From contig OZ038390.1 of NCBI GenBank assembly GCA_964036045.1, forward strand, positions 42,044,525-42,108,524: a stretch of DNA of 64,000 bases, in the 5' to 3' direction. Made by a program: the position numbers and the translations under genes. The first letter of the stretch is position 1, and every line of letters starts with the position of its first letter. Shown piece by piece: positions 44,608 through 58,500 of the stretch. Under the pieces are notes generated by a model, which was given only the letters and a program-made list of their open reading frames with translations, made no database searches and had not been told where the DNA came from. This DNA is from Eutreptiella sp. 'Long Island Sound 2002' (taxonomy: Eukaryota; Euglenozoa; Euglenophyceae; Eutreptiales; Eutreptiaceae).

Positions 44608-47378
44608 TCAATTGATAACCATTGGCACAGCTAAAAAAGGCCATTGGCTGCTGGGGAATCAAATCCTGCAGCGCCTGGTGGGACAAAGGACTGCTGCAGG
44701 CAAAAAATGTCTATAAGCAACAAAGAAGTGCCACTGGCCAGCACACTGAGACGAAAAGCACCCCCTTTTGAATACACCGGAAGCATGTTTTGGGGGCGTG
44801 CGAGTGGTTTCCGGGAAGCAGGATTTCTTGGCGCTTTGACGGTTTCTGAGGAGCAGAAGTCTGCCTGTGAAGGAAACACAGGACAAACTCCAAGTTGATG
44901 TGTTGCAAAATGATAGCAGGGCACCCTCAAACTAGTGGCAACCATGGTTGTCCTTAAGAAACCCAAAATTTCATTTTGTTGAGGACAGCCCTTAAGGACA
45001 GACCCCAAGGACTGCCAACTGCTAACTGCCGCCAACCGCCAACCGTCACCCACCACTAAGGAGACGGTCTACTGGGAGAGGAGTTGTAAATGGTACCTGG
45101 TGGGCTCTTGAGGATTACCATTCCCCCACCTTTCTCTCCTCTCAGCCATTCTACACAAATGTCGTCACTTCATAGCATACCCCTTGGGTCATCCTGTCCC
45201 TAAACCCTTCATGAACACCTTTTGTGGTTGGCCCACCCACTTTTCTCTCAGCCATTCTACACAAATGTCGTCACTTCTCTCCGGATGTATGTTGTTATTT
45301 CCTGGTGGTCTCTGTATGGTCACTGTTATTTCCTGATGGGCTCTGGGTGGATGTTGTTGTTCCCTAGTGGTCTCTGGATGGTCACTGTTATTTCCTGATG
45401 GGCTCTGGATGGATGCTGTTATTCCCTGGTGGTCTCTGGATGGTTACTGTTATTTCCTGATGGGCCATGGTACCCGCACCGCGCGCGCACCGCGTCTCAT
45501 ACTCCCCCACAAGCACCACATGTGCCACACGAAACCCCTGCCCCCTCCGAGACACCCTTTCAAGGCAGGTCCAAGACTCCTTTGCCAAGGGTGGAGGGGT
45601 GCACCGGACCCTCATGTCAACGGAGGGCAGGGCATCGAAGTCGCAAGTGTCGCTCTTCCTACTGAATGGGTGGCCTGAGTTGAGCTCTGAATAGGGCACA
45701 TATATGCAACAAGCATGGGCATGGGCCTAATCACAGCAGTCAACGGGCGCAGCAGGGAGACAACGGGGGGGTGGAATGTCAATTGTGCCGTGGTACTCTT
45801 TGAGTAGAGAGGCTGGTGGAGCTTTTGCACATGGGTCTGTGCACTAAGCCCTCCTAGAAAGGGGTGACCAAGCAACAGCATGGTACGGGACAGGGGTGGT
45901 AGCGATGCAGAGGGGGCTTGTTCCGGGGGGTGGGGGTGGTGGTGGGGGGGGGGGGGTGGACTCCGACTAGACTAGCAAGGCACCTAGGCAACAGGTGGGC
46001 ACGTGCAACGGCAGCCATCCCCGGTGCCACAACCCAGGCGGAGCCACACCCAAGGGCGTCTAGTTGGTGCAGACCTCCTCCAACTTGGTCAGGGTTAGGT
46101 GACTTGTCCCGTCACGGCACGGCGATCCATGTGGAATGTGGACAGAGAGAAGGGGTCAAGGCATTCCCTGTGAGTGCAGTTCCTACAACGCAAATAGCTG
46201 CTCTTGGAGCCTCCCTCACAGCCGCAAAAGGCGCATTCTTGTGGCAAGGAATGGGCCCTTCAACACAGCTCTCCGCATGCGCCCCATGTGCGAGACGACA
46301 GTTGCGCAATTGCCTCCCATGTGGGCTGCAGCGCTTTGTGCACCTTGCGATAGGGCTGTCTTGGTGTCTCACACCAAAGGCAAGCTGTAAATAAGCACTT
46401 CATTAAACCTTTGCCAGAGGATGAGCTGGGTGTGTTGCCCTGGGATGTTTAGCGGGGTTTCTTTGGCGTTGGACGCAGAGGTCCTGGTGTCCAGCGAGTT
46501 CAAAGAGGCAAAGTCACAGTTTGAGCTCCGGGGAATGACATGGAGGTACACCATGGGGCGGTGTTGCCTTCAGTGTTGGAGAGTACAGGCCCAGCCTTCC
46601 ATTGCTGGCTTGTTGTCTAGTCCTACCATGGGCCAATGTGGTTGATGACCGTGGCATCAACTACATGGGCCTTGGGTTCCCCTATTGGGGCGGCCCCAAA
46701 TACCAAGGAGGCATTCTCCCTTTCCGGTACAGTTCCAGCGATGGCGGTCATCTAGTGGGACCTAAAGGAGGTGGAGACGGCGAAGTGTGTACCACCTCCC
46801 TTATGTGCATAGGTATCAGACTCCAACAACCTCCATCATGTCAGTATCCGCTAGTACCTAGAGGGGTCCATCCAAAGGACCATGGACTCTGCGTTGTGCC
46901 AGTGCACTTCAGGGCATCTAGCAGGAGCTGAGCCAGCATTTGCGCTTCCTGGGTGGTGGGACCGGTGCAGGAACCAGTTGGCAGTTGCTCGGGTCATGCC
47001 AGTCCACCCTTTTGATGGTGACAATGGATTCTTGTGCCCACCTCCCCACAGTCTATCGTAGAAGAGCCACAAGGATCCCACGGTAGCCAAAGGGACAATA
47101 CAGGCACACACACACACACGCGCAAGCATGTGCGTGCACACACGCAGACACACACTTCGTCACCATCAAAACACAAGGGCCAAAAAAGAACAAGTCTCAC
47201 TCTAGAGCAGATGCTCTGGAGTATAGGGGATGTAGTCAGCAGCATGCAACCCATAAACAGAACGGGGTAAAGCTCAGCCCAGTCAAACATATACATGCAG
47301 CAGGCAGGAAGCAAAACTGAAACAGTACACAATCAGCGATTGGTGCTCTAGGCCTACTGCAACCTGGGTTCACCCAAG

Positions 47379-47412
<34 letters not shown>

Positions 47413-50400
47413 ACACCCACACACACTACGTGAAGGAGATCAAGAGACCGGAACCCACTGTCGATAGCAGGCAAACAGGGCACTTGTCAAAACAGCTCGT
47501 CAGGCCACAACAGAAAACAGAAAACAATGTCATTGAGGCTAGGTGCCTTTCTGAGGGACAGCAAGAACGGGGATGGCGGTGTTCTTCCACCTCTGCAGAG
47601 TCATATCAGCCCCCTTGTAGTCTTGTTGCCCCTAGCTCTGAGGGGAGGAGGACGTTGTATACCTTGCAGCATTGCTTACATGCTCCTGGTCCGCACATGC
47701 GAAATACAGGGATGGGGAGGTGGAGTTCGGCATGGACCGCGCGTAGCCGTGCGATCACACACACACACATGTCCCGGCCGTTGAGCCGAGACCCAATGGT
47801 GGTAGAGGGACTCGTAGTCCATGCACCAATCCCCTGTAGTTCCCGCTGGCGCCATCGTTGGTGGGAGGACCCACGTGGCATACCTCTTCCCCGCCCAATG
47901 TGTCTGCTTCCTAACCCATGACAGGGTCTGATGCAAAAGGCAACAGCGCAGTAGGGGGAGGCGGGGGATTATGGAGTGTATAAATTGCACAATGAAGGAC
48001 TGTTTGTGGCCCGACGTGGCAAGCCCCCATGCGATTGCAGCGTGCATGGAGCGTCGCAGGACCCTGGGGTCGTACCCCGACAGCGACCCAACCTGGCACC
48101 AAGCTGCTGCAGTTATCATTTGTGCTAGGGTGGAGCGGCTCCATGGTATACTGCTGGCCATTACCCCTGTGTATATGGAAGGCAGGTACTGGGGGTTGCT
48201 GTAGGAGGCGAAACCAGGGGGGGTCCCATCTTGAGGTTCCAGTTGGTATCCAGGGAGCTGGGGTGGGCATCGGCGGTATTAGTCTCTGTGGACCCACCCA
48301 CCAAAGTGCATCCCATGGCTGTCACGGAATTAGTGAGGCACGTCTGTAGCCACAAATCATCACATGGACAGAGAACTTGCAGATCCCAGCACCAATTCAA
48401 AATTTTGCAGACACGCTGCACAATGCGGATAGAGGGCGAGTCGGGGAAGGATGTGGCCATTAAAATATTGTCCCAAAACTGGCAAAGGGTGAGGTGGCCC
48501 CATGGTGTTACCCAGTAAACGAAGCCAGCATCGCTGTGCCTGAGGTCGCCCAGGTCGCGGAACTTGCCTCTGCATGTGTACACGCCCCACTGGCAATGTA
48601 GGTCCGCTGCCTGGGCTGAAAATGAACCCCCCATGGGAAAACATCCTGTCCGTTGCCAGACTTTTCCCGCAGCAAGAACATAATTGTTGTTTTGTAGCTC
48701 GAAATTGATTTTTTTAGGATAATTGTTGGTGGTCAATATACCAAAATTTGCCCGATGCCCCCCTCCCTGCTCTGTCCAGTTTTTTACTGTCTCTGTGGAT
48801 ACTCTAGCAGATCTCTAGATCTCCGTCATGCGCCAGCGACGTTTTTTCGCCAGCCAGGCACTGGAAGCAGTGAGGTGCTCTTGTACCTTTGAGGGAGGTA
48901 CATGGTTGAATTGGTCTTTGCAATCCAATTCTGTAAGCCATGTGCATTGGATGGAGGGTAGCCAATGAAACCACTCGGCCACCTGGTTGACCGAGTGAAC
49001 CATGAAGTTCCCTGGTACCTCCTCAGCTAGCAATCGAAGAAAGGTAGTGGTGGCCCGTGCAGCTACAATCAACTCTTTCTTGGGGAGGAGGGGTCGTGGT
49101 AGCGCGGCGATGGGCCGCCAGAGCCATCGGTTTTTTAGCAGGCTTTTTGCTTTGCCAATGAGGTACAGGTACGCAAGACGTCCTGCTGGGTCCCTGTCCC
49201 AGCCATTCTTATCAATGATGTTATGGATGCGCTTCAGGACGTCATGATGTCCCTCTGGTGTACTCACATACCCCTCACTCGTCACGACTCTACTACTCCC
49301 CACCTCCAGTGTTTGCAAAATCCCCACATTACACCCACCCCTTTGTCGACGATCCTGACATAGTGTGAATCGCTGATGCGCTGTGCCTGTGCGTCGACGT
49401 GTCTACACACAACACACACACACAGCAATAGATGGGACAGCAGGCAAGAATGTCCAGCAGTTACAATAGCTAGGCCATCTGAGGTCCGCCCCAGTGAAAC
49501 CACTTACAACCAAACAAGAACCTCATGGCGCGGTGTCATTTACCTGCTGACAGACCCTCCCTTGTGGGTGTTTTACGCGATGCACAACCCTCGTTTCCTT
49601 TGAATTGGTTGCACAGACCAAAACGATATTCTTGTGTGCTGCTCTCAAAGACTGGGAGACGGACAGCCTTTGTGGCGGGCCTTAGACAGTAACATGGACG
49701 GCAAAGGGCCAAACCTCCTTGAAGAGAAGGGCAACCTCCCCAACAATATGGGGCGGATGCACAGAGCCCAGCAACTTTTCGGAGCACATGCTGTGCTGCG
49801 AGAAGACGCGGACGTCACCTCGCGCCAAAAAGTACATGAAATCTCCTGCAGCACCCTCAGGTATCATGACCTCTCCAGGCGTAAAGATCTTCGGCGTGCA
49901 CTTATGGATCAAAGCATGGCAGCCATCACGCGCCCACGCCCTGAACATAGCGTTCTCTTGGACGAGCTGCGGAGTCAGAGGGTACAATTTGTACATGTTG
50001 GCCTGACGTCGGGAATCTGCAACCTGCCGCGCCTCAAGCTGTGCCGCAGCCGGCAGTTTGGAGATCCAAAACCGCAGTGCCTCCTTCTGAAGCGCCCAGA
50101 GGCACGTGGTCTCTGCTGCGCGCAGCGATGCCGCCCGAGGCTCTTCCACTAACAACGTGAATTCTCCACAATAGTCCCCACGTTTGTTGAGGGTGGCTAC
50201 ATTGATACCAGGGGCGCGGCGCTTCCCGTCCACTGCTCGATTGTGGATGAGCACGTCAAGGGCACCATGGTCCATAATGTACATCAACGCCCCGGGATCC
50301 CCCTGGTACACCACGAACTCCCCACGTCGGAAGACCATTGGAATTAGGTTTCGAACGACGCGCTGGAGGATAGAGATTGGCCAACCGCCAAACAGTTTTG

Positions 50401-53400
50401 TGGACCTCAGCTCCTGCAGAACGTAAACAGCTCAGGAGGGACGTAACTGGATACATTCAGGGCTTGGCGCATGTCACAATACTGCCCATGTTACAATCAT
50501 GCATCTTCTGTCATATCATTCTGCCCATCGTTCAACGTTGCACAACACCATGTTGCATAGCTTAAAAGCAGAGAGAACCAAACATGCCACTGGTGTTCAC
50601 TGCCACTGGTGTCACTGGTGAGTTTTGTTGAGACTCAGCCACGTATGGTGCTTTTCAGTAATATCTGCTGCTGTAATAGTAGCCCCCTGCCAATGGGCCG
50701 GGCCATGCTCTTTCTTGCTGGGATTGGCGTCCATTGGCGGGGTCTGGTTCTTTCTTCCAACCGGGGATGGGGGCATTGGCATGGTAGCAGGCAGGCCAAT
50801 GACATGAATCTTGTGTTAAACCCTCCCAAAAAAAAAGCCTTGATGTTTGCAGTTTTCCAGGTGCGCACATGTTTTGAACATCCATGTTTGGTGCATTTGA
50901 AGGGGTGCTGACAGTCCTAGCCCCGAATTTGGCTACCTTTTTGTCCTGTAGTATTGGTACAACCATTGAAGGGGGAGCATGGTTCTTAACTAGCAATGAA
51001 CAAGCGTCAAATAGTACCAGGAAATAGTACCACGAACTGGGCTTGGTGCCACTACTTGTTTGACAGCTCCACTTCACTTCACGGCTAATTTCCAAGCCCA
51101 AGAGGGCGCCAAATGACCTGCCTTTCACGTCCATGTAGACAACTTAGCGTCCAAATGTTTTTATGATCCGGAAAATAGTAACCTTCACCAGCGAACAAGC
51201 AACAAGCAAGCATGCGTGAAATGGGAAAAAATCACAACTCCGTCATGGTGCTTCGGATTTGGCCAAAATTTTGGTGGATGCTACCTATGGGTGTGAGGAA
51301 CAACCACACAAAGTATGAGCCACACACTCAACGGTGGCGGCCGGGCTCGGGCGTCGCAAGTGCCGCACCTCCATTTCAAAATATGCAATTTAGGGCCAAA
51401 ATCAGCCTTTTTTTTTCCCAAAACCATCCTAGAAACTGATGAAAACAGCCAAATGAAGGGAAACACTGGCCACTCTACACATGCAGCTAAACTTCCCCGT
51501 GCCGAAGGGCCCTCTGGGGCCGTCTGACTCCACAATATTTCCGCGAACCGCCCCCAAAAGGCCCCCAAAAGCCCCAGAATTTGTGCACATTGGCCGCCAA
51601 CAGCCCCAAACCAAAAACGGGATTGAATATTGGGACCGAGTTGGTGGGAGAAGGAACATAAGGAGACTTAAATGACAAATGAGGTACGCACTGGAAAGTG
51701 GATGAGAGCAGCTCAAAAGGGGCTCAAAATGAGCTATATTCATCCGTTTGGGCACCACAACTGGACTAGGATCATTTTTGGAAAACCATGGTTGTGACCC
51801 GTTTTTCAACCATTTGTGGTCCCAAATTGACCCATTTTCAAGGCCCCTTCGGCCTTGAGACGGGCCAAAATTGCTCAACATGGGCTCAAAATGGGCTCAT
51901 TCCACTTGTTTGTGCACCTTAAATCGTCCAAAAGTACCTTTGGAAAAACACATTTTTGATCCATTTTTGACTGATTTTTGGTCCCAAAACAACCCATTTT
52001 CAAGGCATTTTGTGACTTTGGAGTGGCCAAAATGGCTTGCAATGGGCTCAAAAGGGCTCATTTCACTTGTTTAGGCACCCCAAATGGTCTAGGATCATTT
52101 TTGGAAAAACACAATTTTGACCCATTTTTGACCCATTTTTGTTCGCAAAACAACCCATTTTCAAGGCATTTTGTGACTTTGGAGAGGCCAAAAAGGGTTG
52201 CAATGGGCTGAAAATGGGCTCATTTCACTTGTTTAGGCACCCCAAATGGTCTAGGATCATTTTTGGAAAAACACAATTTTGACCCATTTTTGACCCATTG
52301 TTTGTCCCAAAGCACCCCATTTTCAAGGCATTTTGGGATTTTACGAGGGCCAAAACGGGCCACCACGAGCTCAAAACACGTCCAAAACACTTGTTTTGGC
52401 ATTCCATGTGGTCCAGGATCATTTTTGAAAAATGTCATTTTTTTGCACCCCGTGGACCTTGTTGACCCATTTTGGCACCCACCTCTTTGGGCTACCTGTT
52501 GCAGCTTGCCGCAGCCCATTGGGCCTAGGTACAGGGGTCTAGGCGTCGGTTAGGGCAATTTTGAGGGCTGGAAACCACCAAAAGTGGGTGGCTGCGGGTG
52601 GATTAGGTGTGCTTGAAATCACGTCGCGTTTTGAGCGACGTAGCCCGAGGTATGGTCTGTTTTTCCTTTGGGGCTGTTGGCGGCCAATGTGCACAAATTC
52701 TGGGGCTTTCGGGGGCCTTTTGGGGGCGGTTCGCGGAAATATTGTGGAGTCAGACGGCCCCAGAGGGCCCTTCGGCACGGGGAAGTTTAGCTGCATGTGT
52801 AGAGTGGCCAGTGTTTCCCTTCATTTGGCTGTTTTCATCAGTTTCTAGGATGGTTTTGGGGGAAAAAAAAAAGGCTGATTTTGGCCCTAAATTGCATATT
52901 TTGAAATGGAGGTGCGGCACTTGTGACGCCCGAGCCCGGCCGCCACCGTTGAGTGTGTGGCTCATACTTTGTGTGGTTGTCCCTCACACCCATAGGTAGC
53001 ATCCACCAAAATTTTGGCCAAATCCGAAGCACCATGACGGAGTTGTGATTTTTTCCCGTTTCGCGCGTGCTTGCTTGCTTGTTGCTTGTTGCTTGCTTGC
53101 TTGCCAAACCTGTTAGGTCCACCCTAGACACTAAAGAGGGTTATAAAACCAAGACTGGTTCCACTAGCTCGGTGAACAGACCATATCTTGGGATACGTGG
53201 CTCAAAACGTGATTTCAAGCGCACCTAATCCACTGGCAACCACCCACTTTTGGTGGTTTCCAACCCTCAAAATTGCCCTAACCGACGCCTTGACCCCCGT
53301 ACCTAGGCCCAGTGGGCTGCGGCAAGCTGCAACAGGTAGCCCAAAGAGGTGGGTGCCAAAATGGGTCAACAAGGTCCACGGGTGCAAAAAGGTGGGTGCG

Positions 53401-55476
53401 AGGGTGCAAAAAAAATGACATTTTTCAAAAATGATCCTGGACCACATGGAATGCCAAAACAAGTGTTTATGACGCGTTTTGAGCCCGTGGTGGCCGTTTT
53501 GGCCTCTCCAAAGTCACAAAATGCCTTGAAAATGGGTTGTTTTGGGACAAACAATGGGTCAAAAATGGGTCAAAATTGTGTTTTTCCAAAAATGATCCTA
53601 GACCATTTGGGGTGCCTAAACAAGTGAAATGAGCCCATTTTCAGCCCGTTGCAAGCCATTTTGGCCACTCCAAAGTCACAAAATGCCTTGAAAATGGGTT
53701 GTTTTGGGACCAAAAATCAGTCAAAAATGGATCAAAAATGTGTTTTTCCAAAGGTACTTTTGGACGATTTAAGGTGCACAAACAAGTGGAATGAGCCCAT
53801 TTTGAGCCCATGTTGAGCAATTTTGGCCCGTCTCAAGGCCGAAGGGGCCTTGAAAATGGGTCAATTTGGGACCACAAATGGTTGAAAAACGGGTCACAAC
53901 CATGGTTTTCCAAAAATGATCCTAGTCCAGTTGTGGTGCCCAAACGGATGACTATAGCTCATTTTGAGCCCCTTTTGAGCTGCTCTCATCCACTTTCCAG
54001 TGCGTACCTCGTTTGTCATTTAAGTCTCCTTATGTTCCTTCCCCCACCAGCTCAGTCCCACTATTCAATCCTGGTTAGGGGTAGGGGTAGGGGTAGGTGT
54101 AGGGTTAGGCCAAGGCTGAGGGTTGGGGTGGGTGATAGGGTCAGGGTTGGGTTTAAGGATAGTGTTGGAGTGCAAAGTGGACAAAATTTTCCTTTGGGCG
54201 GCCTTGGTGCCCATAGAGCGTCGGGCGCCCATGAACTCTTGAGGGTGGCACTTTGGCAACTAACTGTTGGCCGGAGGCCCCCTAGGGGGGGGGGGGGGGT
54301 AGTTGGCATCCTAGGGCCCTCGGACCCCCCCCCCTCAGGGAAGGACCACCTCAAACACCAAACCCCAACATCAAATTTGAAGGCGTAAGGGGGAATCCTT
54401 GCACTGCACGCTACTTTTAGACTGTGTTCCCCCCGAAGAGCCCCCAGGCACGCCCCTTGGAAACACCCTTAGAATTAGGCGACCCATACTGGACTTGAGG
54501 GAACCTTGAGGGGGACCTTCCCGGTTCTTGTGGCATGGTGGAGGACCAGGGGCCTTTGGGGGGGAACTTAATTGTGTGTTGGGCAGCGGAGATGGAGGGC
54601 AGCCAGGTGGCAAGTCTGAACTTGGAAGGGCAAAGGAGATGGACTCCATCTTGCATTACCGATTCACCACTCTCAACCCATCTTGGTAGTATTCTAAGTG
54701 GAGGAGTCCGTCTTCAGCCGTCCCAACCAGGCCACTGGAGCGGGTGTAGAACACCCTATCCCCGATACTGAGATCCATGGAGAAAATGGGCCTGAGAAAT
54801 GAGGAGGAAAGTATGATGTCCTGTAGCAGGCGCCCTCAAAGTGTATCACCATATCAATCAACCGAGAAAAAGAATAGATGTGGTGGAAATGGGCAAAAAA
54901 TGTGTGCAAAGAGATGGAAATGGGTGAAACAGGGTGAACATCCAAAAATGCCAGATCCCCAATGCATCAAAATCTACTACCAAACAACAATGATGCCCAA
55001 CGTACCACAAAGTATGGGTTTCTACCACGGCCACACGCCCAAATAGTTGCATTGCGCACGCACTGTGCGCGCACTACGCTTAAGGCGCCCCCTAAGTCAC
55101 CATAGAAGGTATGCTCACTCATGCAACTAGTACACAAGTAGTGGTCCCATGCTGTACATTTTGCTTTTGCTTTTCCACAAACTTCTAAAGTAGCTAATTT
55201 AGGCAGAGCACTGGCACACAATATGGCTTACTTGCACCAGAACCTTCTCAGGGGCAATGACAGTGGAGACTCAAAACAATGTATGGCAAAGTGGATGGAT
55301 TGCATGCAACACCGCCACACCACCTTGACCTTATCTTGGTAATACTTCACCTCTTAGTAGCCATGTTCCTCAGCAGGCTTTGTGGCCGCCGTTGGTATGG
55401 CTCGGAGCCTATTGGAGGGGGTATAGACATCCCTCTCCCCAAAAAACCCATAATGTGCATGACAAGAGGGTCTAAG

Positions 55477-55528
<52 letters not shown>

Positions 55529-58500
55529 GGCCCTAAAAACACACCAAGAAAAGTACTCCCATGGCATCTACATGTTCCAATTGAAAGCAAAAGGACGAAA
55601 GTACACTTCTATTGGCCTATGCTCATATCACCCAGCTTTTACTTGTGGTTGGTCTTGAAAAACAACCTAATTTGTGTGCAAAGCATGCACAGCAAAGTGC
55701 ACAATGCTACTCCTTGGTGCATTGTGCCTTCCGGCAGAATAACGTCCACCCAGAGCCATGCCAATGGATGACCCTACTTTCAGGTCCCTATCCTTGCGAG
55801 CTGAGTCAGATGGGCTCGGACAGGGGCCTGCACCACTAGGGACCACCACCCCCTTGGGAAGGTGCTGTCTAGATGGGGCAGCCCCATCCATCACTGCCAG
55901 ACCAAGTGGAAGACATAGAGGTAGCCAGTCACGGTCTCTGGGAGAGCCTGACTTCAGCAGGGTGGGGTCTCATGCACGCTCAGTTCAGTGTCCCCTGGGT
56001 ACAAGTGGCCAGGAGCCCGGTGTCTCAGCTCAAGCTCACTGAACTGTGGCCGTGTATGAGTGGGACGACCCAACTGGATTGTCCATGGTCTTGTGGACCA
56101 ACAAGGTTTAGTTCTCGGGTCCTAAGTGGCCTGGAGCCTGTGGATGTGGCCGGTGGCTCACCCTAATAGGTCAATCCTCCAAGAGAGTGGCAAGGGACCC
56201 TTACAAGCGGGGCTCGTGGCTCTCAGCCGTTGGCTTGGGGGAGCATGAACCAGCAGAAAATGCAACCGCCAAATTCCATGGTTCCAAAAGTTGCGGAAAC
56301 TACACCTACTGTTGCTCTGACAAGGGTATTGCTCTCACAAGGGGGGGTACCAACCTGTGAAATGTGCTGTGAAACGGGCAAACACTGCAGGCAGTGATTG
56401 CCCTGCACATGCCCCGTGCGCAGGGCAGTTCTCCCCAGCCCCCATAGAATGCCCCCGCATTGGAAAACCAATGGCCCACAAGGGGACACCTTGCAAATAT
56501 GAAACTGAGTGAAATGGAGGAGTGACTGGAGCCTTGTCATGGTCCATAGCAACAGCACCCCGCATGTAGTTGATGTGCCGGAACTCGTTCCCGTGTAGCA
56601 ACAACAATGTGTGCAAGAACAGTGTCCAAAAGACCAATGGCATCAGACCATATCATATGATATCAGTGGATCACATGTACCGCATAAGCATGTTTGGAGA
56701 AAACATGAGTGCTGTGTAGTAGGCGGTACGCAAACTGTGAAGCCAAAATGCCACAGAAAGTGGTTCCCTACCGTCCCTCTTTGCAACACTGAAGTGCGAA
56801 AAGTGCGTGCAAATGCCCTGCGCACGCCACACAGGATTCCCTCGTAGATGCAAGGGCTCAGTTGGCCCTCTAGCAATGTGAGATAAATTCTTGAGGATCG
56901 AAGGCAGATATTTGGCATGAGATTTGTGCCTAAGTTTTGGTTGAAGTGCATTTTTCTGACTGCTATGTGAATTGCAAAGTGACTGAGCTCTGACTGCAAC
57001 CTCATGGCTTGGTCACCATGCAGACACGGCGCAGCCGCATTACAGCACAAGCACAGCACAATCAGAACATAGGCACGGCACAGTGACAGCGCACTCACTG
57101 CACAACCAAAGCACCGTCACATCCCTGGATTCCCAAGTCATGACTGCACACCTCTACAGTAGGCTTCGTCATCCTCGGAAGGTGGGCTTTAATGAGAAGC
57201 CGACGCGCTATTTGCAACATCCGCACCTTCTGCCTCACACGAACGATTGGTACAAACAGATGCGATAGGGCACCACGAGCGTCCTTGCTGCAGTGCATTT
57301 CTCGGAAGCAGTACAAGCTGTTGGCGACGGTGCCCAACACGAGCCACATGCAAAGGCGCGTATCATACAGACTTGTGGTCTTCGCCTTCCGTGCAGTAAC
57401 ATGTGCTTCACGGCGCTTGGCAACATTGATCTGCTTCTGCAACTGCTCCATCTCCTTCATGCTTTGGATCACATCAAACTTCGCGTCGCCCTGGACGTCT
57501 CTTGGGGAGAACATTTCGAGTACTGGTAGTCGTGGAGAGCCGGTCTGTCTCGGAGAGAAACTTATCGTCTGCCTCGGAGAACCCATCAGCCTCGGAGAAC
57601 CCATCAGCCTCGGAGAGGAACTCGCCGATGTCCTCGGAGAGGAAAAGGTAGTCGTTTTCCCTGCATATGACACAGCCAACAGCCGAAGAAAGCAACCCTT
57701 GCAGATAAGTCACAAAGAATGAGCAAGGTTCCGCAGACATACATTGTGTAGACGCATGGCTCGCACCCGTCATCATGAAGACAAGCGAGCCGAACCGCGT
57801 CTACCAAAAGGGAATGGCGCCGAACGCAATAGGCTACCGGACAAAGGAAGACACAGCGCAGAAAGCCAGTGGACGTGAATGCCAAAAAATGGGGAGGGTC
57901 CTAGAGGAAGTATGGCTCAGACAAGGAACAGCGTAAGAAGCACCGCACGTGTTTCTGTCGAGGGCACAGAATTGGGTCAAGATGGGCAAGGGGACGCAGC
58001 AAGTGTCACTGATCAGAAGCAGACAAACTTTCTCACTCTCATGGCATCCGGACCCGCAGTTACTAAATTAAATTAGGTGCCAACTTAATGCGGTCCCTAG
58101 AGCTCCAGGTGAGCTCGGGCACTTGGCGATAAGACCCACGATAGTCGTCGCCATCTGACATCACTTTGGGAAATATCTCATTAAACTCAAGTCAAAGGCG
58201 TACATATCAGGGTATGAATGGCCGGAGGTGCATTGTGTCCCGGTCCCTTTTTCACCGAACATCTTCTTTTCTTCATCGATGACCACACACGATGTGAAGG
58301 GGGTGTACTCACGCCGCGCGCTACTTTTGCAGCGAGTGCAGCCGGACTACCCCCTCCCAAAATGGCCAACGAAGAGAGCAAACCCATTGGCCGCAGGAAT
58401 GGCAGAAATACCCCTCCTTCCCACAAACATTGCACAATCAAGCGGAGAGGGCATGTTGAGATGTCTGAAAGGAAGCGCTATACATTTGCAAACTGAGACA

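Larger units (their letters stand above)
42215..49714. other. Third intron of the CNBD gene, 7.5 kb
   Basis: Carries the Cys/His ORF, the reverse-transcriptase relic and several microsatellites listed separately. Poly-G tracts occur at about 44144 and 45932. Otherwise no coding signal. Confidence 0.6.
50414..57151. other. Second intron of the CNBD gene, 6.7 kb
   Basis: Dominated by the inverted-repeat nest at 51.2 to 54.07 kb, followed by a G-rich patch, a (GA)n run and otherwise featureless sequence. Confidence 0.6.

Noticed and set aside
44060-44716. 218-codon frame with a Val-Cys run
   Set aside because: Produced by the GT microsatellite.
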